A stretch of DNA of 64,000 nt. It comes from Zunongwangia profunda SM-A87. Lineage in GTDB: Bacteria; Bacteroidota; Bacteroidia; Flavobacteriales; Flavobacteriaceae. Where the stretch lies: the NCBI RefSeq assembly GCF_000023465.1, contig NC_014041.1, forward strand, positions 2,734,001-2,798,000. The letters run 5' to 3'. Numbering within the stretch: the stretch's first letter is position 1; every line of letters begins with the position of its first letter. Both the position numbers and the translations under genes were made by a program. A model generated the notes under the pieces. It made no database searches. It was not told the origin of the DNA and was given only the letters and a program-made list of their open reading frames with translations. Below, in pieces: positions 8,076 through 16,038 of this stretch.

Positions 8076-9997
8076 TTAAAGAATTTTAAGAGGAGCATTT
8101 CTATGGTTAAAAAGATCAATGCAAAAATAACAAACCATTTCCAAAGCACATCGATTTGTTGGGCAGCTTTTGCGCTTTCAAAAAAAGTATTTAGACTGGG
8201 TTGCTGTTCCACATCTTTAAAGTCATTAATATCCAGATAATTAAGATCGCTTTCGCCTCTGGGATAATTATAACTAACCGGTAAAATTTTATTTTCCTGA
8301 TATGTGAGCATAAAATTTCCCGCTTTTGCAGGTAAGTCGGTAGTCGTTATAGTGATCTTACTGGAGGTATTTTGTTGAAGTGGAATAAAACTCTCTGCTG
8401 AATTTTGCTGAATTTCAACCACCTGATCACTATTTCCTGCCATGTTTACGTCGAATGTATTTTCCTGACCGACTTCGAAGTATAAGTCGGGCATTTTTAA
8501 GGCTGAAATTCCCAAATTATAGAAAACGGGTACGATTAATGGCGAATTTTGAAAGTTTGAATTTTGCTGATTAATGGGTGCCGAAAATAAATAGTTATGA
8601 TCAGAATTCATCAAAAAAGCTTTGTTATTTTGATAACCCAAAGCCGCTGATATATCTGAACTAAAATTATAAAAACTACGTACTTCGGGATATTGGAAAT
8701 TACTGATTTCTTTTTCGAAAGTAGCCTCGAATAATGGATGTTGAAAGGCAATTTCAGTAATCAATAATTCTCGATTTTGTTTATTCTGAATAGTCGGTAA
8801 ACCGAGATTTGATAAAAACGGATTGTAATTTTGGATCTGAAGATTGGAAGCCGGAATGATGCATATGGGCATTCCTTGTTTTGATTTTTCTAAAATCTGA
8901 TTTTGTAAAGCTGTATTTATCTGTTCTACTTCATTTAGAATAATTAAGTCTGCACCGCTAAAAGCACTAAAATCAACTTCACTTTCTTCAAAATTGCTGT
9001 AATTGAATTGATCCTGAGTAAAAATTCGTTTAAGGAAATCGCTATCACTTCCTGAAATGCTTACAACAGTTATTTTTGGCGTTTCCGCGTAGCTAAAAAA
9101 TAATTCATTATCGTAAAAAAGTCCGTTATCTTCAATTGCGATGACGCCATTTTCTACTTCTTCCGCCTGTACACGAAATTCTATTTCCTGCTGTTTACTG
9201 TCTTTAAAATTAATACTTTTTTTAGCCAATATTTGCTCACCGTTTCTTAGACTAATAGGAATATCTCGATCTAGCTTTTCATTATTACTAAAAATCACCT
9301 TTAACGTAGCCTGATTTAATTTCTTATCGATAACGTAAGCCGAATCAATGCTCATATTAGCGATATTTTGTGCTTTATTTTTTATAAAATGATATTCGAC
9401 ATTTTCAAGCTGATGTAAGTCACCCAAATTTTGCTGAAAATCAGACACCAAAACCAATCGCTGTACATCAGCAGGATGTTGCTTAAAAAACTGGCGGGCT
9501 TTTAAATTAATCTGGTTGAAGTTCAACGAATTTTGACTATAATCTATCTCCTGGATTTCGGTTTGATTTTCAACAGGTGAAATAATTCCGAAGTCGTTAT
9601 TATTAGTAAATAGTCCAAAGGTCTGTTTTTCCTCGCTGTTTTCTATAACTTGCTGAATATTATATGGCAACATTGGGCCATGTTCACCACGCAATTGCAT
9701 GCTGAACGAATTATCCAGATAGAGCAGGGTGGTTGTACTTTGTTGGGAGGTTTTGCCCGAAGGGATAAAGGGTTGTGCAAATGCCAGAATCAAAAAAGCC
9801 AGTGCTAAAGTTCTGGCGATTAGAATAAGCCATTTTTTTAGTTGATTGCTTTTACGGTTTTCCTGAACTACTTTTTTAAGAAATTTTACATTCGTAAAAG
9901 CCTCTTTCTGAAATTTACGAAGTTTAAATAAGTGAACAATAAAGGGAATAACCAGTAAAATTAATGCATAAAGGAGTTCTGGATGTTTAAACTGCAT
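8072..9997 (-). CDS. BatA-domain / von Willebrand factor A membrane protein
   Basis: This 641-residue protein begins with the BatA (aerotolerance regulator N-terminal) domain: a membrane segment at about residues 6-24 (LLYALILLVIPFIVHLF) and a second at about 60-78. A vWA-like domain follows, with a DxSxS metal-site motif in LLYLDNSFSM. A long variable region and a last membrane segment near residues 618-636 complete it. Such proteins belong to the inner membrane, exposing the vWA domain to the periplasm. The function is unknown; the classic Bat operon with MoxR is not seen next to it. It leads the run with the dihydroorotase-like, DUF4870-like and esterase genes. Confidence 0.87.
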   Translation of the reverse strand: MQFKHPELLYALILLVIPFIVHLFKLRKFQKEAFTNVKFLKKVVQENRKSNQLKKWLILIARTLALAFLILAFAQPFIPSGKTSQQSTTTLLYLDNSFSMQLRGEHGPMLPYNIQQVIENSEEKQTFGLFTNNNDFGIISPVENQTEIQEIDYSQNSLNFNQINLKARQFFKQHPADVQRLVLVSDFQQNLGDLHQLENVEYHFIKNKAQNIANMSIDSAYVIDKKLNQATLKVIFSNNEKLDRDIPISLRNGEQILAKKSINFKDSKQQEIEFRVQAEEVENGVIAIEDNGLFYDNELFFSYAETPKITVVSISGSDSDFLKRIFTQDQFNYSNFEESEVDFSAFSGADLIILNEVEQINTALQNQILEKSKQGMPICIIPASNLQIQNYNPFLSNLGLPTIQNKQNRELLITEIAFQHPLFEATFEKEISNFQYPEVRSFYNFSSDISAALGYQNNKAFLMNSDHNYLFSAPINQQNSNFQNSPLIVPVFYNLGISALKMPDLYFEVGQENTFDVNMAGNSDQVVEIQQNSAESFIPLQQNTSSKITITTTDLPAKAGNFMLTYQENKILPVSYNYPRGESDLNYLDINDFKDVEQQPSLNTFFESAKAAQQIDVLWKWFVIFALIFLTIEMLLLKFFK

Positions 9998-10045
9998 ACC
10001 GGTTTTTAAGATTTATCAAATATAAAGAAATTGTGGTGCAGGAAA

Positions 10046-10067
10046 ACTCGATAATCGAGATTAAATG
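10046..10067 (+). repeat. Dispersed intergenic repeat, copy 1
   Basis: A 22-nt string carrying the palindrome CTCGATAATCGAG followed by ATTAAATG matches the sequence at 27700-27721 with one difference. It lies in the 200-bp gap between the BatA-like gene and the GAF kinase. The region just after it contains another imperfect palindrome (CTCCCGTCCCGAGAG). Confidence 0.55.
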
Positions 10068-10199
10068 TTGGACTCCCGTCCCGAGAGTTATCTGGATGCT
10101 TCGAAATTAATGAATTCCATCAAATGTCTTCTCGGCTAGTCTTACAATGAGTTTGATGTAAAAACGTGACGTAAATCTTTTTTTTGAAATAAGGGTAGT

Positions 10200-11411
10200 T
10201 TAAGCGCGTTTGATATCAAATTTAAAGCTGGTACTTTCACCAAGTACCGAGGAGACACTGATGTTACCGTGGAGTGATTCTACCAGTTTTTTGACGGTAG
10301 AAAGACCAATTCCATTTCCCTGATTTCCCTGACGATCGGTAATATAAAGCGTTTTAAACAATTTGAAAACATTAGAGAGCTGATCTTCTGGAATACCAAT
10401 TCCGTTATCGGTTACGGTAAAATAATAATGATTTTCGTCTATAGCGCTTTCAATATCAATAATAATTTTTTCCTTGTTATTGTATTTAATGCTATTATTA
10501 ATCAGGTTGATAAAAATTTGTTCTAGGGCTGCCCGGTTACATTTCAGAAATATATTTTCCGCAGGGAAATTAATTTCACATCTGTCATTGATATTGAGCA
10601 AATCTATGATATCCTCTAAAAGATGATGAAGATCAAACTCTACTTCTTTTGAAGCTACAATGCGATCACTTTCGTAATGGTTTAAAATCCCGTTTATATA
10701 ATCACTTAATTTTAGAGCAGATTTTTTAAGATTTAGCAGTAATTCCTGGCCTTTTTCATCCACATTATGTTTATAACGCGCTTTTATAAGGTCTGCTGTA
10801 ATAATCATATTGGCAAGTGGCATTTTCATATCGTGAGAAACCACACCTGCAAAATCTTTTAATAAGGTATTGTGATCATCTAATTCTTGTTTTATTTTTT
10901 CTAGATAACGATTTTTACGTCGCAGTTCAAATAGTTTTTCAACCTGTTTTGCGAGATTTTTTAAGGCTTTTTTCTGTGCATCGTTAAGCTTATTCTTTTT
11001 AGTATCTAAAACGCATAAGGTGCCCAGAGCAAAACCATCGTTGTCTAATAATGGCATCCCCGCATAAAAAAGTATGGGAGACTCTGGAAGGGTAGTAAAG
11101 GGGTTATTGTAAAACCTTAAATCTTTACGCATATCTTCTACCTCCATTAAAATACCAGGCTCTAAAATCGCATGGCCACAATGCGAGTATTTTCTTTCAA
11201 CCTCTGTAATGGGTGGGCCACCGTGATTCGATTTTAACCAGTTTTTTTCATCTTCTACAATGGTAATTACAGATATTGGTGTTTTACAAATATAGGAGGC
11301 CAGCTGGGTAATATTATCAAACTCCTCTTCAGGAATATCTTTTATAAGTTCAATGGAGCTTAAAGCATTTAAGCGTTCTTTTTCATTGATAGGTTGAGCA
11401 GGCTGAATCAT
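10200..11411 (-). CDS. GAF-domain sensor histidine kinase
   Basis: The protein has 403 residues and no membrane segment. A GAF domain covers about residues 20-165 (YSHCGHAILEPG and FYAGMPLLD are typical of the cytosolic GAF-kinase family). A HisKA dimerisation segment follows with the phospho-acceptor in VVSHDMKMPLAN (H193), then a HATPase domain with the N box INNSIKYN, DNGIGIP and GNGIGLST. It is a cytosolic sensor kinase; the ligand is unknown. No response regulator adjoins it, so it is an orphan kinase. Confidence 0.93.
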   Translation of the reverse strand: MIQPAQPINEKERLNALSSIELIKDIPEEEFDNITQLASYICKTPISVITIVEDEKNWLKSNHGGPPITEVERKYSHCGHAILEPGILMEVEDMRKDLRFYNNPFTTLPESPILFYAGMPLLDNDGFALGTLCVLDTKKNKLNDAQKKALKNLAKQVEKLFELRRKNRYLEKIKQELDDHNTLLKDFAGVVSHDMKMPLANMIITADLIKARYKHNVDEKGQELLLNLKKSALKLSDYINGILNHYESDRIVASKEVEFDLHHLLEDIIDLLNINDRCEINFPAENIFLKCNRAALEQIFINLINNSIKYNNKEKIIIDIESAIDENHYYFTVTDNGIGIPEDQLSNVFKLFKTLYITDRQGNQGNGIGLSTVKKLVESLHGNISVSSVLGESTSFKFDIKRA

Positions 11412-11505
11412 ATAGATTTATCAATTTTTGATAGGCAGAACTAAAACAATTTTTAATTGTTAAAGTAAATTAACAAATATTTTAGAAAATAGTTTAATGT
11501 TTAGA

Positions 11506-12270
11506 TCAATATTTTTCGAATGCACCTAAACCAAATAAGGCAAAATCATATTTCACAGGATCCTGATGATCCAGTTTTCGCAATACCACATCTAACTCGG
11601 CCAAAGCTTTAGCGTCGTTTTGCTTACGCTTTAATAACTTTAATTTCCTGGCAATGTTACCTGAATGGACATCGAGTGGGCAGGAGAGTTTTGATGGGGA
11701 AATAGATTTCCAAATGCCAAAATCGACGCCGCAGTGATCTCTTCTTACCATCCAGCGTAAGTACATATTTATACGCTTTGCTGCAGAATTTTTTAGGGGA
11801 TCGCTTACATGTTTTTGGGTACGTCTTTCATGTGGGAGTTCAAAAAAGATTTTCTTGAATTCATGAATTGCCGGTTGGAGGGAGTTCGCCGAAGCATGTT
11901 TGCTAAAAACAGCTTCCAGGCCATCGTGATTATTATAAATATGCTGAAGTGCCAGCATAAAATAACAAAGATCAATGCTGTTAAAGGTTCTATGTACAAA
12001 ACCTTCCATGGATTCGAGGTCTTTCTCGCCAAAATTAAGGATAAAATCATGGGGAGCATGTTCCATACGCTCCATAAGATTATTGGCATTTTTCAGGATA
12101 CTTTTACGATTGCCCCAGGCAATAGTTGCAGCCAAAAAACCTGCAATTTCAATATCTTCTTTTTTACTGAATTGATGCGGAATCTGGATGGGATCAGTGC
12201 CTATAAATTGCGGATTGTTGTATTGATTGACCTTAAAATCCAGAAATTCTTTTAATTCGCTTTTCTTCAA
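11506..12270 (-). CDS. TIGR02757 (DUF2400) family protein
   Basis: This 254-residue cytosolic protein matches the TIGR02757 family, recognisable by FDFKVNQYNNPQF-like start, IPHQFSKKEDIEIAGF, FIWGNR-type AATIAWGNRKSI, NMYLRWMVRRD and the CPLDVHSGNIARKL block. The last block resembles the helix-hairpin-helix DNA glycosylase fold, so a DNA-related role has been suggested for such proteins, but none is established to my knowledge. It is a single gene between the GAF kinase and the LolD-like ATPase. Confidence 0.88.
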   Translation of the reverse strand: MKKSELKEFLDFKVNQYNNPQFIGTDPIQIPHQFSKKEDIEIAGFLAATIAWGNRKSILKNANNLMERMEHAPHDFILNFGEKDLESMEGFVHRTFNSIDLCYFMLALQHIYNNHDGLEAVFSKHASANSLQPAIHEFKKIFFELPHERRTQKHVSDPLKNSAAKRINMYLRWMVRRDHCGVDFGIWKSISPSKLSCPLDVHSGNIARKLKLLKRKQNDAKALAELDVVLRKLDHQDPVKYDFALFGLGAFEKY

Positions 12271-12319
12271 AAACCTAATCTTTATATACTATTGCTTCAG
12301 TCGAAAATTAATTGAGAAA

Positions 12320-12979
12320 TTACACAATTTCACCGTCTACCATAGTAAGCTTTCTATCAGCCATATCGGCTAATTCTTCATTATGCGTAACAATAACGAA
12401 AGTTTGGCCAAACTCGTCCCTTAACTTAAAAAATAACTGATGTAGATTTTCGGCAGATTCACTGTCTAAATTTCCTGAAGGTTCGTCAGCAAAGATAACG
12501 GCAGGATTATTCATAAGTGCTCTGGCTACGGCAATACGTTGTTGCTCACCGCCACTTAAAGCCGATGGTTTATGATGTGCTCTTTTTTTTAGGCCTAAAA
12601 ACCCTAACAATTCCATCGCTCTTTTTTCGGCTTCAACTTTTGGAGTGTTTTTAATATAAGCAGGGATACAAATATTTTCTATAGCAGTAAATTCTGGCAA
12701 TAACTGGTGGAATTGAAAAATAAAACCTATGTGATCGTTTCTAAACTTTGCCAAGTTCTTGGGGCTTAGACCATAAATATCAGTTTCGTTGATAACCAGT
12801 TTTGAATTTTTATTTTTTTCAGGCAGGTCTAAAGTACCTAAAATTTGAAGTAACGTGGTTTTTCCGGCACCCGAAGCTCCTACGATCGAGACAATTTCGC
12901 CTTTTTCAATATGAAGATCTACACCTTTTAAGACATGTAAATCACCATAGTATTTATGAATATTTTCAATTGTTATCAT
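12320..12979 (-). CDS. lolD: ABC transporter ATP-binding protein, LolD-like
   Basis: With the start at 12979 ([12 protein letters not shown]) the protein has 219 residues. A longer reading from 13021 adds a hydrophobic tail foreign to the family, so I rejected it. Walker [11 protein letters not shown]-loop [11 protein letters not shown], signature LSGGEQQR and Walker [13 protein letters not shown] mark the MacB/LolD branch of ATPases. These energise lipoprotein release from the inner membrane (LolCDE) or MacB-type export. No permease gene is adjacent, so the partner must be encoded elsewhere; the gene symbol is by family, not by proof. Confidence 0.88.
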   Translation of the reverse strand: MITIENIHKYYGDLHVLKGVDLHIEKGEIVSIVGASGAGKTTLLQILGTLDLPEKNKNSKLVINETDIYGLSPKNLAKFRNDHIGFIFQFHQLLPEFTAIENICIPAYIKNTPKVEAEKRAMELLGFLGLKKRAHHKPSALSGGEQQRIAVARALMNNPAVIFADEPSGNLDSESAENLHQLFFKLRDEFGQTFVIVTHNEELADMADRKLTMVDGEIV

Positions 12980-13133
12980 GTGCTCTGTAAAGTGCTCGAA
13001 AATTAGCCAAATTAATAACACCCCCCAAGTTTAAAATAGGATTAATTATGCGGGACCTATTTTGATAACAAATATTTATACCTGTATATGCTAAAATAAG
13101 TCAAATAGCCTATGTGATCTTTGTAGTAAATCT

Positions 13134-13141
13134 TACATTTG
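13134..13141 (+). promoter_or_regulatory. Probable -7 element of msrA (TACATTTG)
   Basis: TACATTTG fits TAnnTTTG and ends 16 nt before the msrA ATG. Confidence 0.45.
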
Positions 13142-13157
13142 AACAAATCATTAGTTT

Positions 13158-13697
13158 ATGAAGAAGGAAGAAACAGCAACCCTGGCAGCGGGTTGTTTTT
13201 GGTGTACCGAAGCTGTTTTTCAGCGATTGGAAGGGGTAAGTAACGTGATTTCTGGATTTACCGGAGGTGAGATTAAAAATCCGCCATATCGAGAGGTAGT
13301 GACCGGTAGAACAGGGCATGCAGAAGGAATTCAGTTTAATTACGATCCTAAAGTTATTAGCTTTCAGGAACTGTTATTAATTTTCTTTTCTACCCACGAT
13401 CCTACCACTCTAAACCGCCAACAAAACGATGTAGGGACACAATATCGTAGTGCTATTTTTTACCATTCTGATGCGCAGAAGCAAATTGCAGAACAGGTTA
13501 TTAAAGAACTGGAAGCACAGGAAGTTTTTAAAGATCCTATTGTTACTGAAGTTACCGAAGCCTCTGCTTTTTATAAAGCTGAAGAAGAGCATCATAATTT
13601 TTACAATCAACATTCCAGTCAGCCCTACTGCCAATATATTATCGATCCAAAAATCCATAAATTGCGATCACTTTTTGCCGATAAATTAAAGAAATAA
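13158..13697 (+). CDS. msrA: Peptide-methionine (S)-S-oxide reductase
   Basis: MsrA reduces methionine-S-sulfoxide in proteins and free methionine using thioredoxin. The 179-residue protein carries the catalytic motif GCFWCTE with nucleophile C13. The family blocks GFTGGEIKNPPYREV, GHAEGIQFNYDP and DPTTLNRQQNDVGTQYRS are also present. There is no signal peptide, so it is cytosolic. There is no MsrB fusion. folE follows 9 nt downstream, so the two are probably cotranscribed. Confidence 0.96.
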   Translation: MKKEETATLAAGCFWCTEAVFQRLEGVSNVISGFTGGEIKNPPYREVVTGRTGHAEGIQFNYDPKVISFQELLLIFFSTHDPTTLNRQQNDVGTQYRSAIFYHSDAQKQIAEQVIKELEAQEVFKDPIVTEVTEASAFYKAEEEHHNFYNQHSSQPYCQYIIDPKIHKLRSLFADKLKK

Positions 13698-13706
13698 AAT
13701 TCCGAT

Positions 13707-14303
13707 ATGGCTTATCAAAGTTTCGAAGAATACTCTATAGAAGTTACCGATTCCTTAAAAGATAATTATAAAAAAATAATTACAGAACTGGGCGAAAATC
13801 CAGATAGGGAAGGTGTTTTAAAAACACCCGAAAGAGCAGCAAAAGCCATGCAGTTCCTTACACAGGGATATGAATTGGATGCTGAAAAGATTTTGAAGAA
13901 AGCCATGTTTAAGGAAGACTATGATGAAATGGTGGTCGTAAAGAATATTGAATTATATTCACTTTGCGAGCATCATATGCTACCGTTTTTTGGCAAAGCT
14001 CATATTGCTTATATCCCTAATGGACATATTGTAGGTTTAAGTAAATTGCCAAGAGTAGTTGATGTTTTTGCGAGAAGGTTACAGGTGCAGGAGCGATTAA
14101 CGCACGATATCTTAGAATGTTTAAATAAAACGCTTCAGCCGCAGGGCGTTGCTGTAGTAATTGAAGCACAACACATGTGTATGATGATGCGCGGTGTACA
14201 AAAGCAAAACAGCACCACAACCACATCAGGTTTTAGAGGTCAGTTTGAAAAGATAGAAACCAGAAACGAATTTTTAAAACTCATCAGCTCAGACCTTTCC
14301 TAA
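13707..14303 (+). CDS. folE: GTP cyclohydrolase I
   Basis: FolE converts GTP to 7,8-dihydroneopterin triphosphate, the first step of folate and tetrahydrobiopterin synthesis. The 198-residue protein contains the zinc and active-site blocks [28 protein letters not shown] and [14 protein letters not shown]. The zinc ligands are the cysteine and histidine of CEHH and the cysteine of HMC. A pterin-4a-carbinolamine dehydratase at 52561 fits a pterin-using cell. Confidence 0.97.
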   Translation: MAYQSFEEYSIEVTDSLKDNYKKIITELGENPDREGVLKTPERAAKAMQFLTQGYELDAEKILKKAMFKEDYDEMVVVKNIELYSLCEHHMLPFFGKAHIAYIPNGHIVGLSKLPRVVDVFARRLQVQERLTHDILECLNKTLQPQGVAVVIEAQHMCMMMRGVQKQNSTTTTSGFRGQFEKIETRNEFLKLISSDLS

Positions 14304-14351
14304 AAACTGGCATCTTATTTGCTCTTATAAATGGAATAAACACTAAAAAAG

Positions 14352-14651
14352 ATGCTAAAAGATAAATTATTTTTGAAGGGATTAATGCTGGATGCTATTG
14401 GTATGTTAACTATCGGTATTCCTGTTATTGGTCCTTTTTTAGATATTTTATGGGCGCCGTTTGCAGCTCGTAAAATGAGAGAAATGTACCCAGGTAAAAA
14501 TGGTAAACTGGCTTCAATTATAGTATTTATTGAGGAAATTTTACCTTTTACAGACATTATACCAACATTTACATTAATGTATGTATATACCTTCGTTTTC
14601 AAAAAGGAACCTAGAAAACAGGTTAGAACCATAGAAGTGGAAAGCTGGTAA
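14352..14651 (+). CDS. Small membrane protein of unknown function
   Basis: The 99-residue product has hydrophobic stretches at about residues 9-32 (LKGLMLDAIGMLTIGIPVIG) and 52-85, with a positively charged linker ARKMREMYPGK. It is probably an inner-membrane protein with two or three segments. The gene follows folE by 48 nt and is followed by a strong terminator. I do not recognise a named family. Confidence 0.7.
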   Translation: MLKDKLFLKGLMLDAIGMLTIGIPVIGPFLDILWAPFAARKMREMYPGKNGKLASIIVFIEEILPFTDIIPTFTLMYVYTFVFKKEPRKQVRTIEVESW

Positions 14652-14673
14652 ATAGAAAATTAATCTAATGAAG

Positions 14674-14709
14674 AAAAAGCCTGTTTGATGTGTTCAGACA
14701 GGCTTTTTT
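14674..14709 (+). terminator. Terminator after the folE block
   Basis: AAAAAGCCTGT pairs with ACAGGCTTTTT across a short loop and ends in six T. It lies 22 nt after the small membrane protein. Confidence 0.88.
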
Positions 14710-14882
14710 GTTTTTATTTTTTACGAAATGGGGTAATAGAACCGTTATTCCAACATACTGAAATGAACCATAGATGCATATTACTGCGTAATGCTTATTG
14801 AAAATTATTTAGATTGAATTTAAATAAATAGAGATTGGTAATAAACTTCATTTTGTGATTACCTATAAGATAAACAACAATT

Positions 14883-15362
14883 TTGAGTGAAGATTTTTAT
14901 ATAAAGTTTATCCTGCCGCACAAAGGGATGATTATTAAACTTTGTAGGGCTTATACCGATAACGAATTTGATTTTGAGGATTACTTTCAGGAGGTCTGCC
15001 TGCAAATCTGGAGGAGTAAGGACAATTTTCGAGAACAATCAAAATGGTCTACCTGGATCTATAGAATAACACTGAATGTTTGCATGACAATGCTGAAAAA
15101 GCAAAAGAAGCATGGAGCAATCAACGGGTTTGTTCATAATGATTTAATTACAGAATCTGAAGCTTTTACGGATGAGGAACTGCAAATGCTTTATATGGCG
15201 ATCCGAAAATTGCCGGAAGTAGATAAAGGGATCATCGTTTTATATTTAGAAGACAAGTCTTATAAAGAGATAGCCGAAGTAAGTGGATTAAATATAACTA
15301 CTATCGGCGCAAGAATTAATCGCATTAAAACAAAACTTAAAGCAATAATTTATGGAAAATAG
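14883..15362 (+). CDS. ECF-type RNA polymerase sigma factor
   Basis: The protein has 159 residues. Region 2 is recognisable in YTDNEFDFEDYFQEVCLQIW and WSTWIYRITLNVC, and region 4 as a helix-turn-helix in VLYLEDKSYKEIAEVSGL. Such factors direct RNA polymerase to a small regulon under envelope or other stress. The start is TTG at 14883, giving the family opening MSEDFYIKFI. The downstream gene overlaps by 11 nt and encodes a membrane protein, the usual arrangement of a sigma factor and its anti-sigma partner. Confidence 0.9.
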   Translation: MSEDFYIKFILPHKGMIIKLCRAYTDNEFDFEDYFQEVCLQIWRSKDNFREQSKWSTWIYRITLNVCMTMLKKQKKHGAINGFVHNDLITESEAFTDEELQMLYMAIRKLPEVDKGIIVLYLEDKSYKEIAEVSGLNITTIGARINRIKTKLKAIIYGK

Positions 15363-15945
15363 TATCGAGAATATCTGGAAAAATGGAGATCACGGAAATG
15401 TTAAGCATATCGATTTTTATAATAGGGAATCTAAACTCTGGTTTCAGAAAATTATAAAATATTTAAAAAAAGATAATTTTAGTTTAATCCCAATAGGCGT
15501 AATGATGGCCGGGTTATTGATTTTTTATAAAGAATACGTAGGTGCCCTTTTAGCTTTTGGATTTATCTTTTTTCTATATCTGTTAAACCGAAATACGATC
15601 GCGAAACTAAAAAATATAAATCCATCAGAAGATGTAGGGCATTATATGAAAACCAATCAACTTTTTATTAAAAATCAGAAGCGGTTCTATACTATTTTCA
15701 CAAGCATGGTTATTCCATTATTTATAGTGGTCGAATTGTGGGTTATTTTTCACGATGCTGAAATTTATTTAAATACGATAACTGAGATTTCCGTTATTAA
15801 AAAAGTGATTTTAGCCGGCCTAATTTATACAAGTATAGCCGGAATAAGTTTATTCTCTTATTTAACTTCCACCAAAGTTATTTATGGACAGCTCTTAAAG
15901 AAACTGGATCAAATTGTAGAGGATTTAGAAAGCGAAGAAAAATAG
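15352..15945 (+). CDS. Membrane protein cotranscribed with the sigma factor, possible anti-sigma factor
   Basis: This 197-residue protein has four predicted membrane segments at about residues 44-61, 65-83, 113-134 and 150-172. A cytosolic N-terminal stretch of about 40 residues and a charged C-terminal tail flank them. Its start lies inside the sigma-factor gene, so the two are translationally coupled. Sequestering the sigma factor at the membrane is an inference from context; I see no ZAS-type zinc motif. Confidence 0.75.
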   Translation: MENSIENIWKNGDHGNVKHIDFYNRESKLWFQKIIKYLKKDNFSLIPIGVMMAGLLIFYKEYVGALLAFGFIFFLYLLNRNTIAKLKNINPSEDVGHYMKTNQLFIKNQKRFYTIFTSMVIPLFIVVELWVIFHDAEIYLNTITEISVIKKVILAGLIYTSIAGISLFSYLTSTKVIYGQLLKKLDQIVEDLESEEK

Positions 15946-15982
15946 AATTATAAATTGTGCCGGAAAGCTTTAGCATTTGATC

Positions 15983-16011
15983 TTGCAGGTGTTTATATTC
16001 TCATATCTTTG
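15983..16011 (+). promoter_or_regulatory. Promoter of the UvrA-like gene (TTG, 18-nt spacer, TATCTTTG)
   Basis: A -33 TTG at 15983-15985 and a -7 TATCTTTG at 16004-16011 fit the Bacteroidota consensus in sequence and spacing. Because it lies inside the longer open frame starting at 15955, it supports the ATG at 16039 as the start. Confidence 0.7.
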
Positions 16012-16038
16012 AAAGTTAAAAGCAAAAGAAAGTTCTAC

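Noticed and set aside
12980..13021. Upstream extension of the LolD-like ATPase by 14 residues
   Set aside because: The extra residues are hydrophobic and unlike family members; [12 protein letters not shown] is the expected start.
15955..16038. Upstream extension of the UvrA-like protein by 28 residues
   Set aside because: The near-consensus promoter lies within it, and MRIQNAYHNNLKN is the family start.
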